61,637 bases of DNA, from the NCBI GenBank assembly GCA_910585415.1, contig CAJUDT010000002.1:1-61637 (forward strand), read 5' to 3'. Position 1 is the first letter of the stretch. The number at the start of each line of letters is the position of its first letter. Position numbers and translations under genes: made by a program. Positions 1-8,207 of the stretch are shown here, one piece after another. Below the pieces are notes generated by a model. It was not told the DNA's origin. It searched no databases and worked only from the letters and a program-made list of their open reading frames with translations. The DNA comes from an uncultured Flavonifractor sp. GTDB lineage: Bacteria; Bacillota; Clostridia; Oscillospirales; Oscillospiraceae.

Positions 1-48
1 CACACTATCTTTCCCTCCGAATCCTTTGGCCGAAGCGGTTTTTCGACA
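1..48. repeat. Truncated copy of the TGTCGAAAAA structured repeat (right end)
   Basis: Positions 1-48 match 30603-30650 at 47 of 48 bases by eye. They end in the same TTTTTCGACA terminus seen in the complete copy at 30473-30664. Past that point the two copies diverge. The rest of this copy lies outside the window to the left. It is a short non-coding dispersed element (REP/MITE-like); see the full copy for its structure. Confidence 0.8.
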
Positions 49-88
49 GTCTGGGTATTCCGTCCCCTTTTTCCGGCAGAACAGGCCA

Positions 89-117
89 AGGGGCGGGACC
101 TGAAAGGTCCCGCCCCG
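89..117 (-). terminator. Hairpin downstream of the Cys-rich mini-gene
   Basis: GGGGCGGGACC and its complement enclose a TGAA loop, giving an 11-12 bp GC-rich stem just after the stop codon of the minus-strand gene at 133-324. No long T-run follows, so it may be a weak or stabilising 3' hairpin. Confidence 0.55.
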
Positions 118-132
118 GCGTTAGGTAGTCTG

Positions 133-324
133 TCAGCAGCAGCCGTCGTTGCAGCCGCAGTTGTTGTTGCAGCCACAGTTGCAGTTGTTGTTGCAGCCGC
201 AGCCACAGCCGCAGTTGTTGCCGCCCCAGCTGCCTCCGCAGCAACAGAACAGCACGATGATGATCAGGACGATCCAGATGCAGCTGCCGCTGCCGCCGCC
301 CCAGCCATTGTTCCCACAGCACAT
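133..324 (-). CDS. Small Cys/Gly/Asn-rich membrane-anchored protein
   Basis: A 63-residue protein with three parts: a short N-terminal CCGNNGWGGG-like segment, one hydrophobic helix (CIWIVLIIIVLFCCC), and a tail of almost nothing but Cys, Asn and Gly (CGCGCNNNCNCGC type). The ATG at 324 is chosen because a GAGGTGAG ribosome binding site sits 7 bases upstream; a GTG at 336 in the same frame would overlap that site. Asn/Gly/Cys-rich mini-proteins occur in spore coats and as metal-binding or cross-linked surface peptides, but I do not recognise this family and assign no function. The tail is encoded by CAG/TTG-like repeats on the plus strand, so replication slippage could change its length. Confidence 0.7.
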   Translation of the reverse strand: MCCGNNGWGGGSGSCIWIVLIIIVLFCCCGGSWGGNNCGCGCGCNNNCNCGCNNNCGCNDGCC

Positions 325-426
325 GATTTGTCTCACCTCACTTATCGAATCTGGCTCATTCTATGCGCCGGAGGGCGGAGTGGTACCAGGTGGACGGAGC
401 TTTTTTCTATGAGGAGTTGAACCGAC

Positions 427-1671
427 TTGGCACAGGAAGCATATTACGACCGACCCGGCGGGCGGGAGCCCCAGCGCCCCCAGAACGGCGGCCGCCGGCC
501 CGCTCCCCAGGGCCAGCGGGAGCCCCCCCGCCGGAAGAAGCGCCGCCGGGGCATGGGGGCGCTGGGGGCGCTGCTCTATGTGGCCTTTGTATTGGGGGCC
601 TCCGCCCTGCTGGCGGGGCTGGGCTGGACCTGGGCCTGCGACGTGCTGGCCCTGAATAAGGCGGAGCACACCGCCGTTATCACCCTGCCTGGCGACATTT
701 TCACCGACCAGGAGCGGGACGTGGAAAAAACCGGCGCGGACGGGGAGAAGCTCACCGTTACCGAGACGGTCCCCACGGCGGACATGAACTACGTGGCCGA
801 TCTGCTCAAGGAGCAGGGGCTGATTGAGTACAAATTTGTGTTTCAGATTTTTGCCGCCGTCACCCACGCCAAGTACAAGCTGGCCCCCGGTACCTATGAG
901 CTCAACACCGATATGGATTACCGGGCGCTGCTGTCCAGTATGGGCCGGTCCTCCTCCAGCCGTCTAATCACCACCGTGACCATCACCGAGGGAATGCGTC
1001 TGGATCAGATTTTCGCCCTCCTGGAGGAAAAAGGGGTGGCCCCGGCGGAGGATTTGCGGGAGACAGCCGCCAATTACGACTTTAAGTTCTCCTTCCTGAA
1101 GGGGGTCCTCCCCCTGGGGGACGCCAGCAGGCTGGAGGGCTACCTCTTCCCCGACACGTACGACTTCTATATGGGCGAGGACCCAGTCAGCGCTCTGAAT
1201 AAGATGATACTGCGCTTTGACCAGATTTTTACCGACGAAATGCGCCAGCAGGCCACAGAGATGGGCCGGACGGTCCATGATATCGTCACCATCGCCTCCA
1301 TGATTGAAAAGGAGACTGACGGCGAGGACCAGCGGAACATTTCCTCGGTGATCTACAACCGCCTCCTGCGCCCCACCGGGGAGACGGCGGGCTATCTGAA
1401 CATTGATGCCTCCATCGCCTACGTCACCGGGCGGGTGGTCACCCAGGAGGACTATCAGGGCGTGGACAGCCCCTACAACACCTACAAGCACCAGGGTCTC
1501 CCCCCCGGACCCATCTCCAGTCCCGGCAGTGTGGCCCTGCAGGCGGCGCTGAACCCGGCGGACACCGGCTACTATTTCTACGTCCTGGGTCCCGACGGCA
1601 AGCATCAGTTCACCGCCACCATGGCCGAGCACGACCAGCTGGTGCGCGAGTACCAGACCACAGGGAATTGA
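427..1671 (+). CDS. mltG: Endolytic murein transglycosylase MltG (YceG-like)
   Basis: A 414-residue MltG. It cleaves nascent glycan strands at the membrane and so sets peptidoglycan chain length. It has a basic Pro/Arg-rich cytoplasmic N-terminus (about 1-45), a single membrane helix (about 46-70), a LysM-like region, and the YceG catalytic domain. The domain shows LEGYLFPDTYDF, then IASMIEKET carrying the catalytic glutamate, then GLPPGPISSPG. The start is a TTG, about 10 bases after GAGGAG; no ATG fits better. In Bacillus subtilis the mltG homologue yrrL lies upstream of the U32 genes yrrN/yrrO; here a U32 gene also follows, after one inverted gene. Confidence 0.95.
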   Translation: MAQEAYYDRPGGREPQRPQNGGRRPAPQGQREPPRRKKRRRGMGALGALLYVAFVLGASALLAGLGWTWACDVLALNKAEHTAVITLPGDIFTDQERDVEKTGADGEKLTVTETVPTADMNYVADLLKEQGLIEYKFVFQIFAAVTHAKYKLAPGTYELNTDMDYRALLSSMGRSSSSRLITTVTITEGMRLDQIFALLEEKGVAPAEDLRETAANYDFKFSFLKGVLPLGDASRLEGYLFPDTYDFYMGEDPVSALNKMILRFDQIFTDEMRQQATEMGRTVHDIVTIASMIEKETDGEDQRNISSVIYNRLLRPTGETAGYLNIDASIAYVTGRVVTQEDYQGVDSPYNTYKHQGLPPGPISSPGSVALQAALNPADTGYYFYVLGPDGKHQFTATMAEHDQLVREYQTTGN

Positions 1672-1676
1672 GCAGC

Positions 1677-1711
1677 ACAACAAGGGCGGCCCGTTGGGCC
1701 GCCCTTGTTGT
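1677..1711 (+). terminator. Terminator after mltG
   Basis: A near-perfect inverted repeat, ACAACAAGGGCGGCCC facing GGGCCGCCCTTGTTGT around a tight loop, begins 6 bases after the mltG stop. It may also serve the convergent minus-strand gene at 1777-2301. Confidence 0.8.
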
Positions 1712-1776
1712 ATTCGGTGAACTTTTTATAAAAATTTCCCCTCAGCGCTTGACTTCCCGGCGGGATGTTTGTAGGC

Positions 1777-2301
1777 TTAGAGGAAAGGCCTGTGTTGGCC
1801 TGGAGCGCCATCCTCCGGCGGCCGGTAATATTTCTTCCGGCACTGGGGGCACTCACTGGGCACGACCAGGGGACACAGCCGGGGCTTGTAGTGGAAAACG
1901 TGCAGGTCGTCCAGGTGGTGCAGGCACGCCCGGTTTTTCAGGGTATCCCCCCGGCCGGGGGTGTAATAGGGGAAGGGCTGTCCGCACCAGGGACAGCGCC
2001 AGAACAGCCGGGGCGTGCGCCGCAGGAGCGAGCACAACAGGCATACAAAGGGCCCCATCAGGTCCACCACAGCCAGGGGCGCGGGCGGCAGATTCCACCC
2101 CAGCACCATAAAGGGGGAGCTGGCCAAAAGGCTCCCCAGCCACAGCAGCCAGCTGCCCAGCCACAATACGTACAGGCCCCGCCCGGCCCGCACCCGCCAC
2201 CGGAGCCGGGGCGGCGCCTGCGGGTATGTACATGGATAGGATTCCATCCTGTGCTCCCGCTGGATGTACCATTCCTGATAATCGTCGTCCTTCCGTCTCA
2301 C
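1777..2301 (-). CDS. Membrane protein with C-terminal zinc-ribbon cysteines
   Basis: A 174-residue protein. A charged N-terminus (about 1-38) is followed by two hydrophobic segments (about 43-60 and 64-92). The C-terminal part carries CPWCGQPF, then CLHHLDD, then a CPLVVPSECPQC-like group, which looks like a zinc ribbon. It starts at a GTG preceded by GGAGGGAGCG at good spacing. It is convergent with mltG and divergent from the U32 gene. The paired cysteines and hydrophobic pattern argue that this is a real gene and not a shadow of the overlapping plus-strand frame. Function unknown. Confidence 0.72.
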   Translation of the reverse strand: MRRKDDDYQEWYIQREHRMESYPCTYPQAPPRLRWRVRAGRGLYVLWLGSWLLWLGSLLASSPFMVLGWNLPPAPLAVVDLMGPFVCLLCSLLRRTPRLFWRCPWCGQPFPYYTPGRGDTLKNRACLHHLDDLHVFHYKPRLCPLVVPSECPQCRKKYYRPPEDGAPGQHRPFL

Positions 2302-2403
2302 GGCGCTCCCTCCCCGGCGTCTCTTCTCTGTCCATTATACCGGTTTCCCGGCTCTTTGCAAGCCGGAACCCCTTTGTTTCGTGTGTACACAGGAGGTATC
2401 ACT

Positions 2404-3612
2404 TTGTCTATGGAACTGCTGTCCCCCGCAGGGGACATGGAACGGCTGCATATGAGCCTGGCCTATGGGGCCGACGCGGTCTATCTGGCGGGTCTGGAAT
2501 TTGGTATGCGCTCCTTCGCGGGGAATTTCTCCCCAGAGGAGCTCCGCACGGCCGTGGCGCTCTGCCGCAGCCGGGGAGCGGCGGTCCATGTGACCTGCAA
2601 CGCCATGCCCCGCAACGAGGAAATGGACCGCCTGCCCGAGTGGCTGGAGTTTTTGGAGGACCTGGGGGTGGATGCGGCCATTGCGGCCGACGTGGGGGTG
2701 CTCTCCCTGCTCCGCCGCCACGCCCCCCATGTGAAGGTCCACATTTCCACCCAGGCCAGTGTCTCCAACTATCAGGCCGCACGGGCCTGGTACGATTTGG
2801 GGGCCAGCCGGGTAATTCTGGCCCGGGAGCTCTCCCTGGAGGAAATCTCCACCATCCGGGCCAAGACCCCCGCCGCCCTGGAGCTGGAGTGCTTCGGCCA
2901 CGGGGCTATGTGCGTGTCCTATTCTGGGCGGTGCCTGCTGTCCAACTACATGACCGGCCGGGACGCCAACCGGGGCGCCTGCGCCCAGCCCTGCCGGTAC
3001 CGCTATGCCCTGGTGGAGGAGCAGCGCCCCGGGGAGTATTTCCCTATCGGGGAGGACGGGGACGGGGCCTTCATCCTCAATTCCCGCGACATGTGTACCA
3101 TCGACCACATTCCGGCGCTTATGGCCGCCGGGGTGTCCAGCCTGAAGATCGAGGGCCGGGCCAAAAGCGCCTATTACGCGGGCATCGTCACCGGGGCCTA
3201 CCGCCACGCCATTGACGCCGCCCAGGCCGGACAGCCTCTGGACCCGGTGTGGCGGGAAGAGGTGGAGAAGGTCAGCCACCGGCCCTACGCCCCCGGCTTC
3301 TATTTCGGCCCGCTGGGCCAGCACACCGGGGATTCCCGGTACATCCGGGCGTGGCAGGTGATGGCCCGTGTGACCTCCTGCGCCCCCGACGGTATGGCCC
3401 TGTGTACCCTCAACAACAAATTCGCCCGGGGGGACGAGCTGGAGCTGGTGGGACCCAATGTCCGCCCGGTGGCATTTCGGGCGGAGGACCTGCGGGACGG
3501 GGAGGGTTTGCCCATTTCGGAGGCCCGAAAACCCCAAATGTCCTTCTATCTCCGCCTGCCGGTGCAGGCGCCCCCCTTGTCGGTTCTGCGGAAAAAGGCG
3601 GTGGGATTATGA
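2404..3612 (+). CDS. U32 family protein (TrhP-like tRNA uridine hydroxylation factor)
   Basis: About 402 residues, with the U32 signature: MELLSPAGDMERL at the N-terminus, YGADAVYL, and later a FGHGAMCVSYSGRCLLSNY motif plus RGACAQPCRY. The cysteines in that region bind an iron-sulfur cluster in the family. TrhP proteins (YrrN/YrrO in B. subtilis) use prephenate to hydroxylate U34 of tRNA; assignment to this subgroup is inferred from the motifs and the nearby mltG. AGGAGG at 2391-2396 is 7 bases from a TTG at 2404 and 13 from an ATG at 2410, so I chose the TTG. The stop overlaps the next start in ATGA, indicating translational coupling. Confidence 0.9.
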   Translation: MSMELLSPAGDMERLHMSLAYGADAVYLAGLEFGMRSFAGNFSPEELRTAVALCRSRGAAVHVTCNAMPRNEEMDRLPEWLEFLEDLGVDAAIAADVGVLSLLRRHAPHVKVHISTQASVSNYQAARAWYDLGASRVILARELSLEEISTIRAKTPAALELECFGHGAMCVSYSGRCLLSNYMTGRDANRGACAQPCRYRYALVEEQRPGEYFPIGEDGDGAFILNSRDMCTIDHIPALMAAGVSSLKIEGRAKSAYYAGIVTGAYRHAIDAAQAGQPLDPVWREEVEKVSHRPYAPGFYFGPLGQHTGDSRYIRAWQVMARVTSCAPDGMALCTLNNKFARGDELELVGPNVRPVAFRAEDLRDGEGLPISEARKPQMSFYLRLPVQAPPLSVLRKKAVGL

Positions 3613-4757
3613 GCGCCAAAACCGGACGGCGGCTGGACCATGACCTGTTGCGGGTGCTGTGCATGGCCGGGGTGGTGTACCTCCACACCGCCGCCGGGGC
3701 CCTGCGGGCCTATACGGGGGTGGTGTGGCATTTCGCCAATCTGGCCTCCTCCCTGGCCACGGCGGCGGTGCCGCTGTTCTTCATGCTCTCCGGGGCCCTG
3801 CTGCTGGGGCAGGAGAGCACCGGGGAGCTGTCCACCCTCTTCCGCCGCCGCCTGCCCAAGGTGGCGGTGCCGCTGGTGGTGTGGTCGCTGGTGGTCATCG
3901 CCTTGGAGGGCTTCCAGAAGGGAGCGGAGGCCGCCGGGTCCCTGTTGCTCAATTTCCTCTCCAACCCGGTGCTGGTGCCCTACTGGTTCCTGTATGCCCT
4001 TATCCCCATCTATCTGGTGACGCCCTTTTTGAAGCGCATGACCGACCGCCTTCAGGAGGACCATTGGAACTATCTGGTTCTGCTGTGGCTGGTGCTGACC
4101 ATCGGCCTGCGGACCATTCGGGATTTCCTCCCGGCGGACCACCCCCTTTACACCGCCCTCACCGTCCATTGGACCTTTAACATCAACTTTGTGGACGGCT
4201 ACCTGGGCTATTTCCTCCTGGGGGCGCGGCTTGTGCGGCTCAAGCGTCTGCCCTCCCGCCGGGTCCTGTGGGCGGCGGCGCTGGGGTCTTATGGCATCAT
4301 CGCCGTGGGCACCTGGCTTCTGCGGCGGTATACCGGGACCTATGACGAGCGCTTTAAGAGCTATGTACACATCTTTACCGTGGTGCTGTCCATTGCCATT
4401 TTCCTGCTGGCCCGCTCCTATCTGGAGCATGACCGCTCCCCCCGCTGGCTGGCGGGGCTGTCCGGGCTGTCCTTTGGGGTGTATCTGGTTCACCCCATGG
4501 CCATTTCCTTCTGGATGTGGGTATGGGGCAATTTCTTTCACTGGACGGCCGACAGCCTGGGGCGGCATCTGCTCCTTTATGTGGAGATTCTGCTCTCCTG
4601 TCTGGCGGGCATTTTCCTGGTGGCGTCCATCAAGCCTCTGTGCTTCCCTTTGACGGGGCAGCGGTTCTCCGCCGCCTGCCGGGAGTCCAACCTGTTCGCC
4701 CTGCTCCGCAGGGACGGTGCGGGGCCGGACGGAGATACGCCCCGAAATAAGCCCTGA
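3609..4757 (+). CDS. Acyltransferase 3 family membrane protein
   Basis: About 382 residues, starting at the ATG that overlaps the U32 stop (ATGA). It begins with RLDHDLLRVLCMAGVVYLHT, the AT3 N-terminal pattern with the functional histidine in the first helix (YLHT), and continues with about ten membrane helices, including the SLSFGVYLVHP-like segment near the C-terminus. The family transfers acetyl or other acyl groups from the cytoplasm to surface glycans or lipids. The specific acceptor cannot be told. The C-terminal 30 residues are charged and cytoplasmic. Confidence 0.88.
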   Translation: MSAKTGRRLDHDLLRVLCMAGVVYLHTAAGALRAYTGVVWHFANLASSLATAAVPLFFMLSGALLLGQESTGELSTLFRRRLPKVAVPLVVWSLVVIALEGFQKGAEAAGSLLLNFLSNPVLVPYWFLYALIPIYLVTPFLKRMTDRLQEDHWNYLVLLWLVLTIGLRTIRDFLPADHPLYTALTVHWTFNINFVDGYLGYFLLGARLVRLKRLPSRRVLWAAALGSYGIIAVGTWLLRRYTGTYDERFKSYVHIFTVVLSIAIFLLARSYLEHDRSPRWLAGLSGLSFGVYLVHPMAISFWMWVWGNFFHWTADSLGRHLLLYVEILLSCLAGIFLVASIKPLCFPLTGQRFSAACRESNLFALLRRDGAGPDGDTPRNKP

Positions 4758-4820
4758 CAGCCTGTTTCCCCCGCGCCGGGAACCTGGGGCCCTTCCGGGC
4801 CCTTTCACGAGGTGAGCTTT

Positions 4821-5855
4821 ATGAAAAAAACACCCTGGTTGTTGTGGATTCTTCTCCTGCTGCTTTTCTGCTCCGGCTGTGAGGACGGGGCCCTGGAGCC
4901 TCCCCTGGCGGACCCGGAGGTTGGTCCGGCTGCGGAGCGCCTGGCCTGCGCCCAGCTGGGGGAGCTGGACGGCCTGATTACCGAGGCCGAGCGGCAGCGG
5001 GTGCTTCTCCTGCTGGAGCAGGTCATTCCCCTGCGGCAGGAGCGGACCCAGGCCGGTGTCTGGGAAAAATCCGGCGAGGAGCTCCGCCTGACCGGCCAGC
5101 TCAACCGCCTGTATGAGCGCTACACCGTCAAATATCTGGGCAGCGGCGGCACCTGGGGGTATGGGGCCCCCACAGAAAAGATTCTGGCCGAGTACACCAT
5201 CCAGGAGGGGGCGCGGCTGCGGAAGGACACACGGGCGGAGACGGAGGAATCCCTGTACACCGAGGCGGACTTCCAGAGCCTGTGGGAAAAGATGTATGCC
5301 TTTCTGCCGGAGGGGGCCTGGGCGGACTTTTCCCGCCTGATCGTCTTTACCGACGGCCTGGACGAGACGCTAGCCTACGTCTACCGTGCCGACAGTGCGG
5401 GAAAAAAGTGGGTGGTGGCCGTAGACCCGGCGGACGCGGCGGACTGGGACTGGTTCACCGAGACGGTGCTGCATGAGTACGCCCACTACGTCACCCTCAA
5501 CCACGAGCAGGTTACCTATACCGACCACCAGACCGCCGCCACCTACAATGAGGCGGGCATGGTGGCCCAGCCGGACTCCTATCTGGACGATTTCTATCAG
5601 GCGTTTTGGGCGGACTACCTGGACGACCGGCTGGCGAACATGGAGAGCTTCAATTTCTTCCTGCGGCATGAGCCGGATTTTGTAACCCCCTACGCCTCCA
5701 CCGACCCCTCGGAGGACATCGCCGAGTCCTTTACCTATTTCATCCTCTACGAGCCCGCCCAGGGGGACGCGGTGTGGGAGCAGAAGCAGAATTTCTTCTA
5801 TCAGTACCCCGAATTGGAGCAGTTCCGGACCGAAATGCGCCTGGGGCTGGACTAG
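4821..5855 (+). CDS. Lipoprotein with HExxH-like metallopeptidase motif
   Basis: About 344 residues. MKKTPWLLWILLLLLF is a signal peptide ending in the lipobox CSGC, so the mature protein is probably lipid-anchored outside the cell. A helical N-terminal region is followed by TVLHEYAHYVTLNH, an HExxH zinc motif. Downstream acidic residues in NEAGMVAQ or SEDIAESF could supply the third ligand. The start at 4821 follows GAGG by 8 bases. A weak GGGCCC dyad lies between this gene and the acyltransferase. It is convergent with the pseudouridine synthase, and the two stop codons share the palindrome CTAG. Confidence 0.8.
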   Translation: MKKTPWLLWILLLLLFCSGCEDGALEPPLADPEVGPAAERLACAQLGELDGLITEAERQRVLLLLEQVIPLRQERTQAGVWEKSGEELRLTGQLNRLYERYTVKYLGSGGTWGYGAPTEKILAEYTIQEGARLRKDTRAETEESLYTEADFQSLWEKMYAFLPEGAWADFSRLIVFTDGLDETLAYVYRADSAGKKWVVAVDPADAADWDWFTETVLHEYAHYVTLNHEQVTYTDHQTAATYNEAGMVAQPDSYLDDFYQAFWADYLDDRLANMESFNFFLRHEPDFVTPYASTDPSEDIAESFTYFILYEPAQGDAVWEQKQNFFYQYPELEQFRTEMRLGLD

Positions 5856-6724
5856 CGGGCCAGCCGGGCGAACTCTTTCGGCGCGGGGGCCAGAAAGGAC
5901 CGCTCCTGCCGGGTGAAGGGGTCCCGGAGGACCAGGGCATGGGCGTGGAGGCACAGGCGGCCCAGGGGGTCCTGGGCGGCCCCATAGGTCCGGTCCCCCG
6001 CTACGGGACAGCCCAGCTCGCTGAGGTGGGCGCGGATTTGATTCTTCCGCCCGGTCTCCAGATCCACCTCCAGCAGGGCAAACCGCTCGTTGGCGGACAG
6101 GGTCCGGTAGCGGGTGACCGCCTCCCTGCCGCCCTTGGGAACGGAATAGACCTTGTGTGCGGCGTTCTCCCGCAGGAGGGTGCGGACGGTATCCGCCGCC
6201 TGAGGGGGACGTCCCTCAGTCAGGGCCAGATATCCCCGGCGCCGGACCAGCCCGGCCCAGTTGTCCTGGAGGGCCCGCTTCATGTCCTCGTCCTTGGCGA
6301 AGAGAAGAACCCCGGAGGTGTCCCGGTCCAGCCGGTGGACGATAAAGACCCGCCGCCCCGGCGCACGGCTGCGGACGTAGGCGGTGACCGCCCGGTAAGC
6401 GGTGCGCTCCCGCTCCTTCTCGTTGGCCATGGACAGGAGCCCTGCGGGCTTGTCCACCGCCAGAAGGCGGGCGTCCTCGTAGAGAAGGGGGAAGGGCAGC
6501 GCTGCCCTGGCCGCTCCCTCCGGCAGAAGCACCACCGTCTGACCGGGGCTTAGGGGGTGGTCGTGGCGGGTAAGCCGCCGGCCGTCCACCTCCGCCTGTC
6601 CCCGGGCGAGGATGTTTTTTACGGTGTTGCGGCTCTTGCCGGGCAGATTGGCCTGCAAAAAGGGCAGCAGGGTGGTTTTCTCGGTCACAGGGATGGACCG
6701 GGGCGGTTTTTCACGGTATTCCAT
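5852..6724 (-). CDS. RluA-family pseudouridine synthase with S4 domain
   Basis: About 290 residues. An N-terminal S4-like RNA-binding region (TVKNILARGQAEVDGRRL) precedes the synthase domain with VDKPAGLLS and the catalytic HRLDRDTSG motif, followed by GRKNQIRAHL. It isomerises uridine in rRNA or tRNA; the target site is unknown. It differs in sequence from the second RluA-type gene at 11632, so this is a paralogue and not a duplicate. ATG 6724 is preceded by AAAGAGGG at proper spacing; a further TTG upstream lacks a site. Its stop overlaps the lipoprotein stop by 3-4 bases tail to tail. Confidence 0.92.
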   Translation of the reverse strand: MEYREKPPRSIPVTEKTTLLPFLQANLPGKSRNTVKNILARGQAEVDGRRLTRHDHPLSPGQTVVLLPEGAARAALPFPLLYEDARLLAVDKPAGLLSMANEKERERTAYRAVTAYVRSRAPGRRVFIVHRLDRDTSGVLLFAKDEDMKRALQDNWAGLVRRRGYLALTEGRPPQAADTVRTLLRENAAHKVYSVPKGGREAVTRYRTLSANERFALLEVDLETGRKNQIRAHLSELGCPVAGDRTYGAAQDPLGRLCLHAHALVLRDPFTRQERSFLAPAPKEFARLAR

Positions 6725-6774
6725 CAATATCCCTCTTTCCAAACATTCTATGATACGACCATGAGGTGTTTGCT

Positions 6775-7515
6775 ATGAACGAAATTCTCAGCAGCCTGCA
6801 CCAGCGCAAATCGGTGCGGGTCTACACCGGGGAGCCCATCTCTCCGGCGGCCAAGCGGGCCATTCTGGAGGCCGCCTGCGCCGCCCCCACGGCGGGCAAT
6901 CAGCAGCTATACACCATTCTGGACATCACGGACCAGGCCCTCAAGGACCGGCTGGCCGAGACCTGCGACCATCAGCCGTTCATCGCCAGGGCAGAACTCG
7001 TGCTGATTTTCTGCGCCGACTGTCAAAAGTGGTACGACGCCTTTGCCGCCGGAGGGTGCGCCCCCCGAAAACCCGGCGCGGGAGACCTGCTGCTGGCCTT
7101 CAGCGACGCCAACATCGCCGCCCAAAACGCCGTCACCGCTGCGGAGAGTCTGGGGCTGGGCTCCTGCTACATCGGGGACATTCTGGAGCAGTGCGAGACA
7201 CACCGGGCGCTTTTGAACCTGCCGGAGTACGTGGTTCCGGCGGCTATGCTGGTGATTGGTTATCCCACCCAGCAGCAGAAGGAGCGCCGCAAGCCGGAGC
7301 GCTGCCCCCTGGAATCCATCGTCCACGAAAACAGCTACCGCCGGATGGACGGGGGCGAATTGGAGGCCATGCTGTCCCACAACGCCGGACAGCGGAGTTA
7401 TCAAGCGTGGCTGGAGGCCTTCTGCGTCCGGAAGTACAATTCGGATTTCTCTCGGGAAATGACCCGCTCGGCGGAGGTCTACCTTCGCACCTTCCTGGAG
7501 GGCCGGGAGGACTGA
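6775..7515 (+). CDS. Nitroreductase-family FMN oxidoreductase
   Basis: About 246 residues. It begins with LHQRKSVRVYTGEPIS, the R-S-x-R FMN-contact pattern of the family, then AACAAPTAGNQQ, and LGLGSCYIGDI in the middle. These soluble flavoproteins reduce nitro groups, quinones or related compounds with NAD(P)H; the natural substrate is not predictable. ATG 6775 follows GAGG by 8 bases. It is divergent from the pseudouridine synthase, with only 50 bases between, so the two promoters must be compact or overlap. Confidence 0.9.
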   Translation: MNEILSSLHQRKSVRVYTGEPISPAAKRAILEAACAAPTAGNQQLYTILDITDQALKDRLAETCDHQPFIARAELVLIFCADCQKWYDAFAAGGCAPRKPGAGDLLLAFSDANIAAQNAVTAAESLGLGSCYIGDILEQCETHRALLNLPEYVVPAAMLVIGYPTQQQKERRKPERCPLESIVHENSYRRMDGGELEAMLSHNAGQRSYQAWLEAFCVRKYNSDFSREMTRSAEVYLRTFLEGRED

Positions 7516-7600
7516 GAGCATCATACCACCGGAAGCGCCGGGGCGCAAGACCGGCCTCAGCGCCGGAGCGGTATGACCCGAAGGAAGGAGCATAATATCC

Positions 7601-8200
7601 ATGATCGTTCAAGTGGCAGGCTTTCTCACACTGCTGCTGTTCTATGGCTGCTACATCACCAAGGTACTCAAGCAGCGCAGGCAGGGCATTCAGACGGACC
7701 AAATGGGCAAGGGAAAGACTGGCTCCGCAAGAATCATTGAGCTGACCATGAAGGGGGCCGCTTATCTGGCCTTTGTCACAGTGGCGGTAAGCATAGCTCG
7801 GAACACCAGCGCCTTTTCCATGCCCGTAAGGGTGGCCGGTGTGGCCGCAGCGGCGGCGGGTACGGCCCTGTTCACCGTCTCGGTGGCGACCATGCGGGAC
7901 AGCTGGAGGTCGGGCGTCTCGATGAGCGAGCAGACCGAGCTGGTAACCGGCGGTATCTACCAATTCAGCCGGAATCCGGCCTTTTTAGGGTTTGACTTGC
8001 TGTATCTGGGGCTTGCTGCGGCATTTTTCAACTGGGTGCTGCTTGCCGCCGCTGTCTTTGCCGTAATTATGTTCCACTTGCAGATTGTCTACGTGGAGGA
8101 AGTCTTTTTAACCGAGCGCTTTGGCGCGCAATACACCGCCTACCAGCGCCGGGTCTGCCGCTATCTGGGCAGAAAACCGGACCGCCGCAAAGGAGGATAA
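7601..8200 (+). CDS. Isoprenylcysteine carboxyl-methyltransferase-like membrane protein
   Basis: 199 residues with four or five membrane helices. It carries the ICMT/PEMT signature: GGIYQFSRNPAFLGF followed by EEVFLTERFGAQYTAYQRRV near the C-terminus. In the family this region binds S-adenosylmethionine and methylates a small or lipid acceptor. AAGGAAGGAGC lies upstream of the ATG. The stop codon is next to the ribosome binding site of mtnA (8 bases), so the methyltransferase, mtnA and the aldolase read as an operon. A methyl transfer enzyme beside a gene for recycling SAM-derived methylthioadenosine is suggestive but unproven. Confidence 0.85.
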   Translation: MIVQVAGFLTLLLFYGCYITKVLKQRRQGIQTDQMGKGKTGSARIIELTMKGAAYLAFVTVAVSIARNTSAFSMPVRVAGVAAAAAGTALFTVSVATMRDSWRSGVSMSEQTELVTGGIYQFSRNPAFLGFDLLYLGLAAAFFNWVLLAAAVFAVIMFHLQIVYVEEVFLTERFGAQYTAYQRRVCRYLGRKPDRRKGG

Positions 8201-8207
8201 CAATTTT

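Noticed and set aside
149..260. Tandem trinucleotide-like CAG/TTG repeats resembling a CRISPR or microsatellite
   Set aside because: The units are not of constant length, have no spacers, and are explained by the Cys/Asn/Gly codons of the mini-gene on the minus strand.
1765..2403. N-terminal extension of the U32 gene
   Set aside because: The extension is Pro/Gln/Arg-rich shadow sequence over the minus-strand zinc-ribbon gene; AGGAGG at 2391 and the family start MELLSPAG place the start at 2404/2410.
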